Positions 49,542 through 59,258 are shown, counted from the first letter of the stretch. The stretch is 64,000 bases of DNA from Sulfurovum sp. FS08-3 (GCA_000830175.1 JQIS01000009.1:136994-200993), one strand, 5' to 3'. Notes: a model not told the origin generated them from the letters alone. Translations and numbers: made by a program.

Positions 49542-50441
49542 CTAATTCCTATCAATAAATTCTTTAAAAGCACTCAAATCGTAGAGTTTTAGATTCTCTA
49601 TGGGGTTTTTTGTAAGCTCATTGGAGAAGCCGTTTTTGGAAAAAAACACCCAAATATCGGGCTTGATATCCGATACCATCGCTTTGTATTGCAGTTTGCT
49701 CCACTCATTTTTGCATATCTTTTTGTTTTTGTATTTGCATTCACCCAAAATAATTTTGTTCTCTTGTGAAAATGCCAAAATATCAAATTCACCGTTTTTA
49801 TCCCAATAGCTACCGCTTGAGAGGGCATCAAACTCTTGTGCAATCCACGCATTGGAGAGTTCTTCATAGACAAGGCTAGTAAGAGCAATGGAGTGTTTGG
49901 CAAAGTATTCAAAAAATCGTTCAAAGTCGCCGTGGAGAATTTCGCTCCGAAAAGGCTCAACAAAACCAAACCAAAAGTGATAAAAGGGTTCTTTAAATCG
50001 TATTTTGGGTTGAATTTTGTAGCTTTTGAGGGCTTTTTTGAGCTTTTGTTTGGGGTGAGTTTTGAGCGGTGCTTCACGAGACTCAACCACACTAATGGTA
50101 TCAAGTTCAAGCAGTTGAGTGATAATCTCTTTGCCTATAGACTCACGGATACGAGAGCGTCTTAGGATGTTGTCTATTTTTGCATCACCGTAAGAAGCGG
50201 CAATAAGAAAGTTGCTAAATGGAGCTTTTTTGATATAGCTAGGCACAATGAGGGCATCCAAAGTGGCGAAATTTTCAAGAATATTGCGTTGGATATTCTC
50301 TTCAACGCTAAGAGTGCAATCCAAAGAGATAGACTCTTCTATGCCCCCAAAAAGAGCAAAATACTCAAAGAGTTGCTCAATGGACATATCGCAAAAGTGA
50401 CGAGCAAATCTTTGAAATTTTAATTTGATACGCAACTCCAA
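49542..50441 (-). CDS. DUF234-type protein with a PD-(D/E)XK-like nuclease core
   Basis: 299 aa. The N-terminal half looks like a winged-helix region ('GKEIITQLLELDTISVVES'); the C-terminal half has 'WDKNGEFDILAFSQENKIILGECKYKNKK', the D...ExK spacing of Mrr-like nucleases. DUF234 is normally the C-terminal part of archaeal-type ATPases; here the AAA+ part is absent. Possible DNA repair or defence role, not established. Confidence 0.65.
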   Translation of the reverse strand: MELRIKLKFQRFARHFCDMSIEQLFEYFALFGGIEESISLDCTLSVEENIQRNILENFATLDALIVPSYIKKAPFSNFLIAASYGDAKIDNILRRSRIRESIGKEIITQLLELDTISVVESREAPLKTHPKQKLKKALKSYKIQPKIRFKEPFYHFWFGFVEPFRSEILHGDFERFFEYFAKHSIALTSLVYEELSNAWIAQEFDALSSGSYWDKNGEFDILAFSQENKIILGECKYKNKKICKNEWSKLQYKAMVSDIKPDIWVFFSKNGFSNELTKNPIENLKLYDLSAFKEFIDRN

Positions 50442-50560
50442 AATTTTTTGGGAGATTATAGCAAAAAATTGATTTCAAAACTTTTTAATCACATTAAGCA
50501 AATTTTGATACAATAATAAAATAGCAAATGATTATAAATTAGACACAAAAAGTAATAACA

Positions 50561-51295
50561 ATGGAACAATTTTTTACAAATAATGAGCAAATAAAAAGTA
50601 TTATCAAAAACATCAATATTACCCGTACCCTTTTTCTCTCTTCTATTATCGTAGGAGAGGAGTATATTGGCAAACTCCATTTGGCTTCCTATCTTTTTCC
50701 ATCAGCTACCATTGTAGATGCCACACTAGAGAATGTTAATGAAGCTCTCAAAGGAGTTGATGAGGCGATTATTACCCATTTTGAAAAGGTTAAAAATATT
50801 GACAATTTGGATTTTGATAACAAACGCATTATTGCACTTGCTACTTTTTTGGGCAATAAAAAGATTATTCACGACAAATTTGCCTTTATCTATCAAATGC
50901 CCTCATTAAAGGAACGCCCCGAAGACATTGAACCGTTGGCTCACTATTTTTTAAATGAAGCCAAAGAGAATTTGAGTATCCAAAGCGATATAGAACTCAA
51001 CTACGAAGCCCTCGATATTTCTCAAAACTTCAAAAGTCTTAAAAAATCGGTCTATCAACAACTTCTTTACGCCTCCATTGAGTCGCAAGATATTGAGAAG
51101 ATTATGTATAATTTTTTGCTCAAAAAATACAATGACGATACCCAAGAACTCTACAAACACTATCTTTGGCTCTATGAAAAACCTTTGATTGAAGCAGGGC
51201 TTGATAGATACGGTTCACAACTCAAACTCTCCAACATTTTGGGTATCAACAGAAACACACTTAGGAAAAAAATAAATGAACTCAACCTCCATTGA
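50561..51295 (+). CDS. Degenerate NtrC-like sigma-54 activator
   Basis: 244 aa. 'SIIVGEEYIGKLHLASYLFPSATIVDA' aligns with Walker A of bacterial enhancer-binding proteins but lacks GxxGxGK. 'MPSLKERPEDIEPLAHYFLNEA' is the conserved post-ATPase motif, and 'LKLSNILGINRNTLRKKINEL' is the Fis-type HTH. The GAFTGA loop that touches sigma-54 is not found, and there is no receiver domain. It may bind DNA without activating, or act with a partner. It overlaps the next gene by 20 nt and sits upstream of amt-glnK. Confidence 0.7.
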   Translation: MEQFFTNNEQIKSIIKNINITRTLFLSSIIVGEEYIGKLHLASYLFPSATIVDATLENVNEALKGVDEAIITHFEKVKNIDNLDFDNKRIIALATFLGNKKIIHDKFAFIYQMPSLKERPEDIEPLAHYFLNEAKENLSIQSDIELNYEALDISQNFKSLKKSVYQQLLYASIESQDIEKIMYNFLLKKYNDDTQELYKHYLWLYEKPLIEAGLDRYGSQLKLSNILGINRNTLRKKINELNLH

Positions 51296-51980
51296 TTTTG
51301 AATATTTTATAGACTGCGACAACTCTCCATTTGTCATTTTTAGTAATGCCATGAAGGTCATCTACCTCAATCGTGCCGCTGAAATACTGATGGGATATGT
51401 GCAAAATAGGGAACTCTACACCCTAGCTATTACACACGCCCCCCAAGATATAGGCTCTAAGACTACGTTGCTCGATCTAAAATACGGCTCGTTTATCTTT
51501 CACTCTATTACGGTGGCTTATCAAGATGAGGAGCATATCGCTATTCGTCTCTACAATAAACCCATCATCAAAAACGACTCCACTATGGCACAAGAGAAGC
51601 TTATCCTAACCGATATCAACACCATCATGGAGGCCAATCTAACCCTCTTTAAGATGTACAATAGTTGCGATATGCATCTGCTTACCGATACCGATTTGCC
51701 CTCTTTTAAGGTAGATCAAAACCAACTCTCCAAACTTATTCGTGACTCGCTTGATTCGTTTAAAAACAACAACTATATTATGATACATCTAAGCATTGTG
51801 ATTGGTGAATCGATTCGTATCAACGACAAACGCCATCAAATCCTTCAAATTCGCTTCCAATCCGATAAGCGTAACGAGGATTATGACCAAAATATCAAAA
51901 CGCTCTCTCAAAACAACTACGTTGTCACCATGCTTGAGGATAAATATATCAAAATCAATATCCCGATGATAACTGATTAA
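51276..51980 (+). CDS. NtrB-like PAS protein with a degenerate kinase core
   Basis: 234 aa. The N-terminus is PAS-like ('SPFVIFSNAMKVIYLNRAAEILMG'). The second half has 'VDQNQLSKLIRDSLDSFKNNNYIMIHLSIVI', which resembles the N-box region of NtrB-type kinases, but no H-box His motif or clear ATP-lid glycine boxes are seen. It probably senses without phosphorylating. Its stop is 80 bp before the amt start. Confidence 0.65.
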   Translation: MNSTSIDFEYFIDCDNSPFVIFSNAMKVIYLNRAAEILMGYVQNRELYTLAITHAPQDIGSKTTLLDLKYGSFIFHSITVAYQDEEHIAIRLYNKPIIKNDSTMAQEKLILTDINTIMEANLTLFKMYNSCDMHLLTDTDLPSFKVDQNQLSKLIRDSLDSFKNNNYIMIHLSIVIGESIRINDKRHQILQIRFQSDKRNEDYDQNIKTLSQNNYVVTMLEDKYIKINIPMITD

Positions 51981-52060
51981 AAATTAATCAATCAATTGCC
52001 AAACAAGTTGCTTCTTTTGTGTTACTATTTCTTATCACAAAAAAATATAAGGAGTACAAA

Positions 52061-53323
52061 ATGAAGTTCAAACACATTGCGTTGGCAACTTTATTAGCAC
52101 CTGTTGCTCTTCTCGCTGAAGAGGCAACATTAAGTTCGGGAGATACAGCGTGGATGCTTGTAGCAACAGCATTGGTTATGTTGATGACACCTGCGGGATT
52201 GGCACTGTTTTATGGCGGTATGACACGGAGTAAAAACGTTCTCAATACCATGGGAATGAGTTTGATTGCTTTTGCGGTAGGTACACTTGTTTGGGTTATT
52301 GCAGGTTATTCGATAGCCTTTGGAGAGGGAGATTTGATAGGTACAGGCAAACTCTTCTTGTCGGGCATTGCAGCCGATACGCTCAAAGGTGCTATCCCAG
52401 AGTTGCTTTTTGTCGCTTTTCAAGGCACCTTTGCGGCGATTGCGGTAGCTATTGCGAGTGGTTCGATGATTGAGCGTGTGAAGTTCTCTACCTTTACTAT
52501 CTTTTCGGCTCTTTGGATATTGGCAGTCTATGCACCCATTACACACTGGGCATGGGGCGGTGGTAGTACACTAAACTTTGGTGAAATGGACTTTGCGGGA
52601 GGTACGGTTGTACACATCAACGCTGGGGTTGCAGGTTTTGTAGTGGCTTTGATGCTAGGGGCTAGAAAAGATTACGGCAAAGCAGCTATTAAACCCTTTT
52701 CACCTATACTTACAGTGTTGGGTGCCGCCTTGTTATGGTTTGGTTGGTTTGGATTTAACGCAGGAAGCGAAGTAGCAGCCGATGGCATTGCCGCAAGTGC
52801 CTTTTTGGTCACAATGGTTGCAGGAGCAGTAGGTGCTATTGGATGGTTACTAGCTGAGTGGGTTGTTTACAAAGCTCCTACACTTATCGGTGGAGCTTCA
52901 GGAGTTGTAGCAGGTCTTGTAGCGATTACACCAGCATCAGGAAGTGCGGGTGCTATGGGAGCGATTATTATTGGTCTTGTGGGCGGTGTTATAGGATTTA
53001 TCGGTGTAGCGAAGCTCAAAAAACTCTTCAAAGTGGATGATAGTTTGGATGCTTTTTGGGTACACGGTCTTGTGGGTATCTGGGGATCGTTGGCAACGGC
53101 TATCTTTATCGCATCGTATGCTATGAAAGAGGATTACAACATGATTAGCCAACTAGGGTCTCAAGCAGCGGCTATTGTTCTTACTATCGTCTATAGTGGC
53201 TTGGTTACAGCATTGGTCTTTTATGTATCAAGTTTGCTTACAGGTGGCGGAAGAGTCGATGAAGAGACAGAGCAAATTGGTTTGGATGAGACAACACATG
53301 GTGAAAAAGCTATCAACCTATAA
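52061..53323 (+). CDS. amt: Ammonium transporter Amt
   Basis: About 420 aa from the ATG at 52061 (RBS aaggag 7 bases upstream); the upstream ORF start has none. It begins with a signal-like segment 'KHIALATLLAPVALLAEE', followed by 11 membrane helices. Amt signatures include 'GDTAWMLVATALVMLMTPAGLALFYGGMTRSKN', 'AIASGSMIERVKFSTFTIF' and 'WAWGGG', 'DFAGGTVVHINAGVAGFV' (channel His) and 'DAFWVHGLVGIWG' (second His). It imports ammonium and is controlled by GlnK from the next gene. Confidence 0.95.
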   Translation: MKFKHIALATLLAPVALLAEEATLSSGDTAWMLVATALVMLMTPAGLALFYGGMTRSKNVLNTMGMSLIAFAVGTLVWVIAGYSIAFGEGDLIGTGKLFLSGIAADTLKGAIPELLFVAFQGTFAAIAVAIASGSMIERVKFSTFTIFSALWILAVYAPITHWAWGGGSTLNFGEMDFAGGTVVHINAGVAGFVVALMLGARKDYGKAAIKPFSPILTVLGAALLWFGWFGFNAGSEVAADGIAASAFLVTMVAGAVGAIGWLLAEWVVYKAPTLIGGASGVVAGLVAITPASGSAGAMGAIIIGLVGGVIGFIGVAKLKKLFKVDDSLDAFWVHGLVGIWGSLATAIFIASYAMKEDYNMISQLGSQAAAIVLTIVYSGLVTALVFYVSSLLTGGGRVDEETEQIGLDETTHGEKAINL

Positions 53324-53335
53324 ACTATAGGTTGA
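53313..53335 (+). terminator. Stem-loop over the amt stop, between amt and glnK
   Basis: TCAACCTATA (53313-53322), AAC, TATAGGTTGA (53326-53335): a perfect 10-bp stem with a 3-nt loop that includes the amt stop codon. TTAAAAA follows. It may reduce read-through or stabilise the amt mRNA end. Confidence 0.55.
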
Positions 53336-53345
53336 TTAAAAATAG

Positions 53346-53705
<360 letters not shown>

Positions 53706-53832
53706 TTATCACAAAGCACGAAACAATCTGCTATACAATATGTCACCGCAAACCACTTTAAAAGCATTGGCGAGTGGTGACGCTTTTGACCTACCAAAAT
53801 AAACCTTAGAGTTTTTAAAAATCCCCATAATT

Positions 53833-54285
53833 TCACGATTGATAGTGTGCAAATTCTACAATAATATTATCTGGTGCTTTAAGATAGCAAAGTGTTTTTC
53901 CTCTAGGAACAAGCTCCAACGGCACTTTTGTAGGCGGAGAGATAAACTCTACTCCATACTCCAAAGCTTTTTTATAGATTAATTCTATATTATCTACCTC
54001 AAAGGCGATATGACGAATACCTTGAGTATATAAACATTGAGAGAGGCTAGACTCTTGTTCCAAAGTTGCGGGATGTTGATACTCCAAAAGCTCTATGGTA
54101 CAGTTTTTAGAATCTGGTTGCAAAAAGATACAGTGGGCTTTGGGGGCTTTTAAGTGGGTAATAGCTTCAAACCACTCACCCTCTAGTGAAGTTTCAAACA
54201 CCTCTTTCATGCCTAAAATATTTACATAAAAGTTGCGTGATTGCAATATATTGTGTGTGACAATGTTAATATGGTCTATTCTCAT
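53833..54285 (-). CDS. VOC-family (glyoxalase-like) protein
   Basis: 150 aa with two beta-alpha-beta modules. 'IDHINIVTHNILQSRNFYVNILGMKEVFE' holds the first metal His; 'CTIELLEYQHP' a Glu; 'IRHIAFEVDNIELIYKKALEYGVEFISPP' the second His; and 'IIVEFAHY' the last Glu. All metal ligands seem present. The substrate is unknown: glyoxalase I, fosfomycin-resistance-like or dioxygenase functions are possible. Confidence 0.82.
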   Translation of the reverse strand: MRIDHINIVTHNILQSRNFYVNILGMKEVFETSLEGEWFEAITHLKAPKAHCIFLQPDSKNCTIELLEYQHPATLEQESSLSQCLYTQGIRHIAFEVDNIELIYKKALEYGVEFISPPTKVPLELVPRGKTLCYLKAPDNIIVEFAHYQS

Positions 54286-54523
54286 AAAAAACTCCTTTAA
54301 GATATAATTTGAAGTTTATAATTATACCGATTTGAGATTTGAATCAAATGTCACTTTTTAGAGGCAATAGATTGCGTGCTACTATTTTTCAAGTGTGTAA
54401 GATTGGATATTAAGTTATATAAATGTACCATTTTACTATGCAGTGATTGGCAATTATTGGCTCTATCATTGTATAATGGAATATATAATGTATAGTACAA
54501 AGAGACAACACAAAGGAAAACGT

Positions 54524-55822
54524 ATGAATCGAAAACAAAAAATAGTATGGGTAGCCGTTGCATTCTCAAGCCTAAGTATGGCTCAATGGAGCATTGATGG
54601 AGAGTTTAGGGCTAGATTTGAGAGCTTTGGAAATATGAATGAGAAGTTTTACGGCACCAATCCTACGCTAGGAGAGAGTGATGATAGCTACCTTATGACT
54701 CGTGTACGCTTAGGAGTTAGCTATAAGTTCAATGAAAACGTGAGTTTGAGAGCCTCACTTCAAGACTCACGAGTGTTAGATTGGGGGTTTGAAAATAGCG
54801 ATTGGTACAACAAAGAGTTCAATCAAGAACACAACCCCCAACAAGACAACACCGAACTCTATGAACTCTACCTCAAATACCAATACAACAACCTAGCTAT
54901 CACACTGGGTCGCCAAAAAATCACCTACGGAGATTACCGAGTCTTTGGCCCAGGCGAGTGGAAAAACTCAGGCAAATGGCTATGGGATGGGGTAAAACTC
55001 TCTTACACCAAGGGAGAGAACTTTGTGGATATTTTTTATGCACGCAACGTGCTCCATGACCCCGATGAGTTGAGCTTCAATGGACGGCACGGTTACGAAG
55101 CTGTTGGAGTCTATGGTCACTACGCTTTGGATTCATGGGGAGTCATTGAACCCATCTTTGCCTACAAGCACAACGACAAAGCCAATGAGGTTTACAATGA
55201 ACTAACAAGCTACTACGTTGGTTTTCGTGCCTACAATGAGGATATAGGTGGCTTTTTTTACGATACTACCTACATCCAATCCTTTGGAGAATATACCAAG
55301 CTTGATGGCACAACCGTCGATAGTGAGGGCAAGGGTTTCCATATTGATGGGGGTTATAGCTTCAAGGCTCTCAAAACCAAAATAGGGTTAGGTTACACTT
55401 ATGCTAGTGGAGATGACCCCAGCACACAAGAACGAGAGCTTTTTGATGGGGTATTTGGAGCGAGTGATAAGTATTATGGACGGCTCAATCTCTTCGAGTG
55501 GAGCAATTTAATCGATTATGAACTCTTTGTTATCACCAAAGCCTTGCCCGATACTCATATCAAGCTTGAATACCATAAATTTTATGCCGACAAACCTACC
55601 AACAAATGGAAAAGCTACACTATCGCTTCAATGCGTAACGATGAGTACGGCGATGAGATTGACCTTGTAGCTACCTACGACTACAACAAAGATATTCAGT
55701 TGATGCTAGGGGCGAGTTATTTTGTAGCGGGTGATTACATCCAAGAGGCTGCCACCCAAAACAATGCCATTACCGATGATGATGCCTATGGATTTTTTGC
55801 ACAAGTGCAATATAAATTTTAA
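54524..55822 (+). CDS. Alginate-export-family outer membrane porin
   Basis: About 432 aa from the ATG at 54524 (RBS aaagga). Signal peptide 'KIVWVAVAFSSLSMAQ'. The start of the mature part 'WSIDGEFRARFESFGN' and 'YLMTRVRLGVSYKFNENVSLRASLQDSRVLDWG', 'NLAITLGRQKITYGDYRVFGPGEWKN' are typical of alginate-export (AlgE-like) barrels with 18 or so strands; it ends 'GFFAQVQYKF' with terminal Phe. The substrate is unknown; these porins are common in marine Campylobacterota. A TATAAT at 54472-54477 with TTGGCA at 54447 may be its promoter. Confidence 0.85.
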   Translation: MNRKQKIVWVAVAFSSLSMAQWSIDGEFRARFESFGNMNEKFYGTNPTLGESDDSYLMTRVRLGVSYKFNENVSLRASLQDSRVLDWGFENSDWYNKEFNQEHNPQQDNTELYELYLKYQYNNLAITLGRQKITYGDYRVFGPGEWKNSGKWLWDGVKLSYTKGENFVDIFYARNVLHDPDELSFNGRHGYEAVGVYGHYALDSWGVIEPIFAYKHNDKANEVYNELTSYYVGFRAYNEDIGGFFYDTTYIQSFGEYTKLDGTTVDSEGKGFHIDGGYSFKALKTKIGLGYTYASGDDPSTQERELFDGVFGASDKYYGRLNLFEWSNLIDYELFVITKALPDTHIKLEYHKFYADKPTNKWKSYTIASMRNDEYGDEIDLVATYDYNKDIQLMLGASYFVAGDYIQEAATQNNAITDDDAYGFFAQVQYKF

Positions 55823-55872
55823 TTTGACTTATGATGTTACGCACCTTGCCTATCCAATCATCTTTGAGTGAA

Positions 55873-55937
55873 TCATTGTGAGGCGCGAAGCAATCTATAG
55901 TGTTTTGGATTGCTTCACCCAAAAAAGTTCACAATGA
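55873..55937. repeat. REP-like dispersed palindromic element
   Basis: Outer arms TCATTGTGA (55873-55881) and TCACAATGA (55929-55937), with inner arms GAAGCAATC (55887-55895) and GATTGCTTC (55908-55916). This resembles the widespread palindrome built from CATTGYGAGG and GAAGCAATC found in many proteobacterial genomes. The rest of the 55823-56118 gap holds only the rpoN promoter. Confidence 0.65.
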
Positions 55938-56105
55938 CGTAGGGGTAATTTTTTAAGTGCCTAAGATGAATTAACTTTTACCTTTTGCCTCTCCTATCCT
56001 CCTTTTTATTCCCATAATTTTCGTGGAGATAAAAGAAAACGACAAACTCTTTAAATTGTCTATTTTTTATACATACAAATGGTATGAAAAACAACAATAG
56101 CCCAT

Positions 56106-56111
56106 TATAAT
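56106..56111 (+). promoter_or_regulatory. -10 box of rpoN, very short leader
   Basis: TATAAT at 56106-56111 stands 7 bases before the first rpoN ATG (56119). The RNA would begin at about that codon, or carry a 10-nt leader if the ATG at 56128 (after GAGAAG) is the true start. Confidence 0.5.
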
Positions 56112-56118
56112 ACCCATT

Positions 56119-57357
56119 ATGAGAAGTATGAACATTAGCCTTAAACAAAAACAGACCTTAAAATTGTCACTTAAGCTTTGGTTGCCTATTTTACAAGCAC
56201 CCATTCAAGAACTCGATACCCTCTTCAAAGAGTACAGCTACTCCAATCCTTTTGTGGAGTGTCAATCGCACTTTGAATCAAGCGGTAGTTGGGGAGGCGA
56301 AGAGGATAACAAACGTGCTTTTATTGAAAATAGCTCCATCTATCAAGAGTCACTCTACGACAAAATCGAGCGAGAGATTGATAGTGAACTTTTCCCTACG
56401 ACAAAATCGCAACAAGTAGCGCATGAGATACTCTTTTTTATCTCCAATGAGGGCTATTTTGAGGGCGATGTAGAGAAAATTGCCATTCAATGCAACACCA
56501 CCAAAGAGTTTGTAGAAAACATCCGCCAACGTTTTGCCTACATTGAACCCTATGGCGTGGGGGCAAAAGATATGGTAGAGTCGTTTTTGTTTCAACTCAA
56601 TTCCATGAATATCGATAGCCAACTCGATAGCTTTATGCGTGTGATAATCAAAAATATCAAAAATATTGACAAATACCACACCCATCATCTCTTTGGAGAG
56701 GCAAAAGAGCTACTCAAACGCTTCAACTCACCCCCAGCGGTCAATTACCTAGGCGATATGCCCTATGTCATCCCCGATTTTTTTGTGGATATAGAAGAGG
56801 ATATCAAAATCCGTATCAACAACGACTACTACCCCGATATTATCGTAGCTCAACCCTTCCAAAACGGCAACATGGAGGTCAAAGAGAAGATAAAAGAGGC
56901 AAAAGATTTGGTCAATCTACTCGAACTACGCAAAGCGACACTCTACAAGCTTGTCCTTACTATTGTCGAAAAGCAGTTGAATTTTTTTCTAGGTTCAGAG
57001 CTTAAACCGCTCACCATGGCACAAGTAGCGCATGAGCTTGGGTTTGAAGAATCGACTATTAGCCGTGCGGTATCCAACAAATACATCAAATGCGAACGTG
57101 GGACATTTGCGTTGCGTTCTTTTTTCACCAATGCCGTCTCCAAAGACCTCTCCTCTTCGGAAATCAAAAACTACATCACCTCATTAATAGAAAATGAAAA
57201 CCACGCTCAACCCCTCACCGATCAAGAGCTAGTCGATAAAGTCATGCAACGCTACGGCATGAATATGGTACGTCGAACCATCACCAAATACCGCAAACTC
57301 CTCGACATCCCCTCCTCCAAAGAACGCACAAGGATTTACAAAATGCAAGGCGGTTGA
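56119..57357 (+). CDS. rpoN: RNA polymerase sigma-54 factor
   Basis: 412 aa. The N-terminal Gln/Leu-rich activator-contact region 'LKQKQTLKLSLKLWLPILQAPIQELD', core-binding region, HTH 'LTMAQVAHELGFEESTISRAVSNKYIKCERGTF', and the RpoN box 'VRRTITKYRKLLDIPSSKERTR' are all there. It directs genes under enhancer-binding activators, typically nitrogen and flagellar genes. The degenerate NtrC-like protein 5 kb upstream is a possible partner. An ATG at 56128 is an alternative start. Confidence 0.95.
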   Translation: MRSMNISLKQKQTLKLSLKLWLPILQAPIQELDTLFKEYSYSNPFVECQSHFESSGSWGGEEDNKRAFIENSSIYQESLYDKIEREIDSELFPTTKSQQVAHEILFFISNEGYFEGDVEKIAIQCNTTKEFVENIRQRFAYIEPYGVGAKDMVESFLFQLNSMNIDSQLDSFMRVIIKNIKNIDKYHTHHLFGEAKELLKRFNSPPAVNYLGDMPYVIPDFFVDIEEDIKIRINNDYYPDIIVAQPFQNGNMEVKEKIKEAKDLVNLLELRKATLYKLVLTIVEKQLNFFLGSELKPLTMAQVAHELGFEESTISRAVSNKYIKCERGTFALRSFFTNAVSKDLSSSEIKNYITSLIENENHAQPLTDQELVDKVMQRYGMNMVRRTITKYRKLLDIPSSKERTRIYKMQGG

Positions 57358-57410
57358 TGCGAGTATTAACACAATTTTCAATATAAATATGCTAAGATGT
57401 TTGCAAATCA

Positions 57411-58601
57411 ATGACACAAAGTGAAGAGATGATAGAAAGCATACACATTCAAAACTTTAAATCTATTTATGACTTAAATATTACTTTAGGAAGAGTCAAT
57501 CTTTTTATCGGTGAAAATGGAAGCGGAAAAAGCAATCTTTTGGAAGCTTTGGTTTTTGTATCAGCGGGACAATCAAATAAACTGGATAATGAGTTTTTGG
57601 TTTCAAGAGGACTAAGAGTACCCGAACCTCAATTGATGAGAAGTGCATTTGATGAGGAGAGTAAAGATAAAGATATTGAAATATCTATTAACTTAGATAA
57701 AAAATTAAGAAAAATCAACTTTGTACATAATAATCAAGAATACTCAACATGGCAGAGAAAAGAAGAGAATATTATTGATAAAGATAATCTTAAAGATTTT
57801 ATGTCATTTTTAGAAGAAAACAAACAAAATCTACAAAACAAAGGACATACGGGAGAAATTAAAAAAGCAAAAGATAATTTATATAATATGCAAATAACTT
57901 TTAAAAATGTTTCAAAAAATATATTTGAAAGTCTTATGCCTACCATTCAAAACTTCCTTATCTATTCCCCAGAAAATACAGCTCTAAGAACCTTTGAAAA
58001 AGAGGGACAAATCCAACCTTTGGGTATCAACGGAGAAGGATTGCTTAAGCTTTTAAAAGTTATCAATAATTATCAAGACAAAAGTTATATACAAACCATA
58101 ATAGAATCCCTTCAACTTTTTGATTGGTTTGAAGATATCACCATTCCGTCCAAAGAAAATATCGAAAATCATGTGATTATCAAAGACAAATATCTCTATC
58201 GTGAGATTGACCAACGCAGTGCCAATGAAGGATTTTTATTTATCCTTTTTTATATCACTTTGATTGTAGCGAAAGAGACACCAAAAGCTTTTGCTATTGA
58301 CAATATTGATGCTTCACTCAATCCCAAACTATGCACCAAACTGATGACGATTATTTGTGATTTAGCAAAAAAATATGATAAGCAAATCTTCCTAACGACG
58401 CATAATCCTGCTATTTTGGATGGGATTGATTTGAATGATGAAGAGCAAAAACTCTTTGTAGTATCAAGAAACAAATCAGGGCATACTCGTATGAAAAATA
58501 TCACGGCAAAAGATAAACCAAAATCATCAAATGATGAACCTCTTAAACTTTCAGAGGCATTTCTTCGTGGCTATTTAGGTGGCTTACCCAAAGGTTTTTA
58601 G
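57411..58601 (+). CDS. AAA/ABC-type ATPase (OLD/AAA_21-like), candidate defence gene
   Basis: 396 aa. The N-terminus 'IESIHIQNFKSIYDLNITLGRVNLFIGENGSGKSNLLEALVF' has the RecF/OLD-type strand and Walker A. Walker B is 'AFAIDNIDASLNP', with Asn where Glu is usual, and the switch is 'FLTTHNPAILDGID'. Such ATPases partner TOPRIM nucleases in defence systems. It is 0 bp upstream of the TOPRIM-like gene. An internal ATG at 57429 is an alternative start. Confidence 0.8.
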   Translation: MTQSEEMIESIHIQNFKSIYDLNITLGRVNLFIGENGSGKSNLLEALVFVSAGQSNKLDNEFLVSRGLRVPEPQLMRSAFDEESKDKDIEISINLDKKLRKINFVHNNQEYSTWQRKEENIIDKDNLKDFMSFLEENKQNLQNKGHTGEIKKAKDNLYNMQITFKNVSKNIFESLMPTIQNFLIYSPENTALRTFEKEGQIQPLGINGEGLLKLLKVINNYQDKSYIQTIIESLQLFDWFEDITIPSKENIENHVIIKDKYLYREIDQRSANEGFLFILFYITLIVAKETPKAFAIDNIDASLNPKLCTKLMTIICDLAKKYDKQIFLTTHNPAILDGIDLNDEEQKLFVVSRNKSGHTRMKNITAKDKPKSSNDEPLKLSEAFLRGYLGGLPKGF

Positions 58602-59258
58602 ATGGCAAAATTTGGATTAGCTTGTGAGGGAATTACCGACCAAATCGTTATAGAAAATATTTTGTGCGGGTTTTATCAAGATTTGGAAGATGATGATATT
58701 CAACCCTTTCAACCTCCCTATGATGCAACAACACAAAAGCAACAAGAGGGTGAATTTGGTGGTTGGGAAATGTTGCTTGAGTATTTATCTCAAAAGCGAT
58801 TTAGAGACGATGTTCTTAATAGCCACTATACGGTTATTCAAATCGATACCGATATTTGCGACCATGTAAATTTTGGTGTTCCAAAAGATACCTCTTGCAT
58901 AACTACTTTTATTGAAAACGTGAAGCTAAAACTTATTGCATCAATAGATAAAAATGAGACTTTTTATGAAGCCTATCAAGAAAAAATCATCTTTTCTATT
59001 TCTGTACATTCTTTAGAGTGTTGGCTTTTGCCTATTTGTAAAGATTTAAAAAAAGAGAAAATTACAAGTTGTTTTGAAGCTTTGCAAAGAGAATGCAAAA
59101 GTATAAAAGTTGAGAAAACTTATAAAATCTATGACACATTAAGCAAACCGCTTTTAAAAAATAAAAAGTTGCGAACAATATCTTCACAAAATAGCAGTTT
59201 TAAAATCTTTTTAGACACGTTGCCAAAAAATTTAAACCAACTTCAATTTGACTCTTGA
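58602..59258 (+). CDS. TOPRIM-like (DUF4276/DUF4435-type) partner protein
   Basis: 218 aa. 'FGLACEGITDQIVIENIL' places Glu9 where TOPRIM proteins have the catalytic Glu; 'TVIQIDTDICDHVNF' gives a DxD (82, 84) for metal binding; 'ISVHSLECWLLPI' resembles the H/E segment of DUF4276-like proteins. With the upstream ATPase this resembles pairs such as PARIS AriA-AriB or OLD systems, but no exact family was recognised. Confidence 0.65.
   Translation: MAKFGLACEGITDQIVIENILCGFYQDLEDDDIQPFQPPYDATTQKQQEGEFGGWEMLLEYLSQKRFRDDVLNSHYTVIQIDTDICDHVNFGVPKDTSCITTFIENVKLKLIASIDKNETFYEAYQEKIIFSISVHSLECWLLPICKDLKKEKITSCFEALQRECKSIKVEKTYKIYDTLSKPLLKNKKLRTISSQNSSFKIFLDTLPKNLNQLQFDS

Noticed and set aside
54447-54461. 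Possible sigma-54 promoter (TTGGCAATTATTGGC) before the porin
   Set aside because: The GG to GC spacing is 9 rather than 10 bases, and a TATAAT box follows, so a sigma-70 type promoter is more likely.
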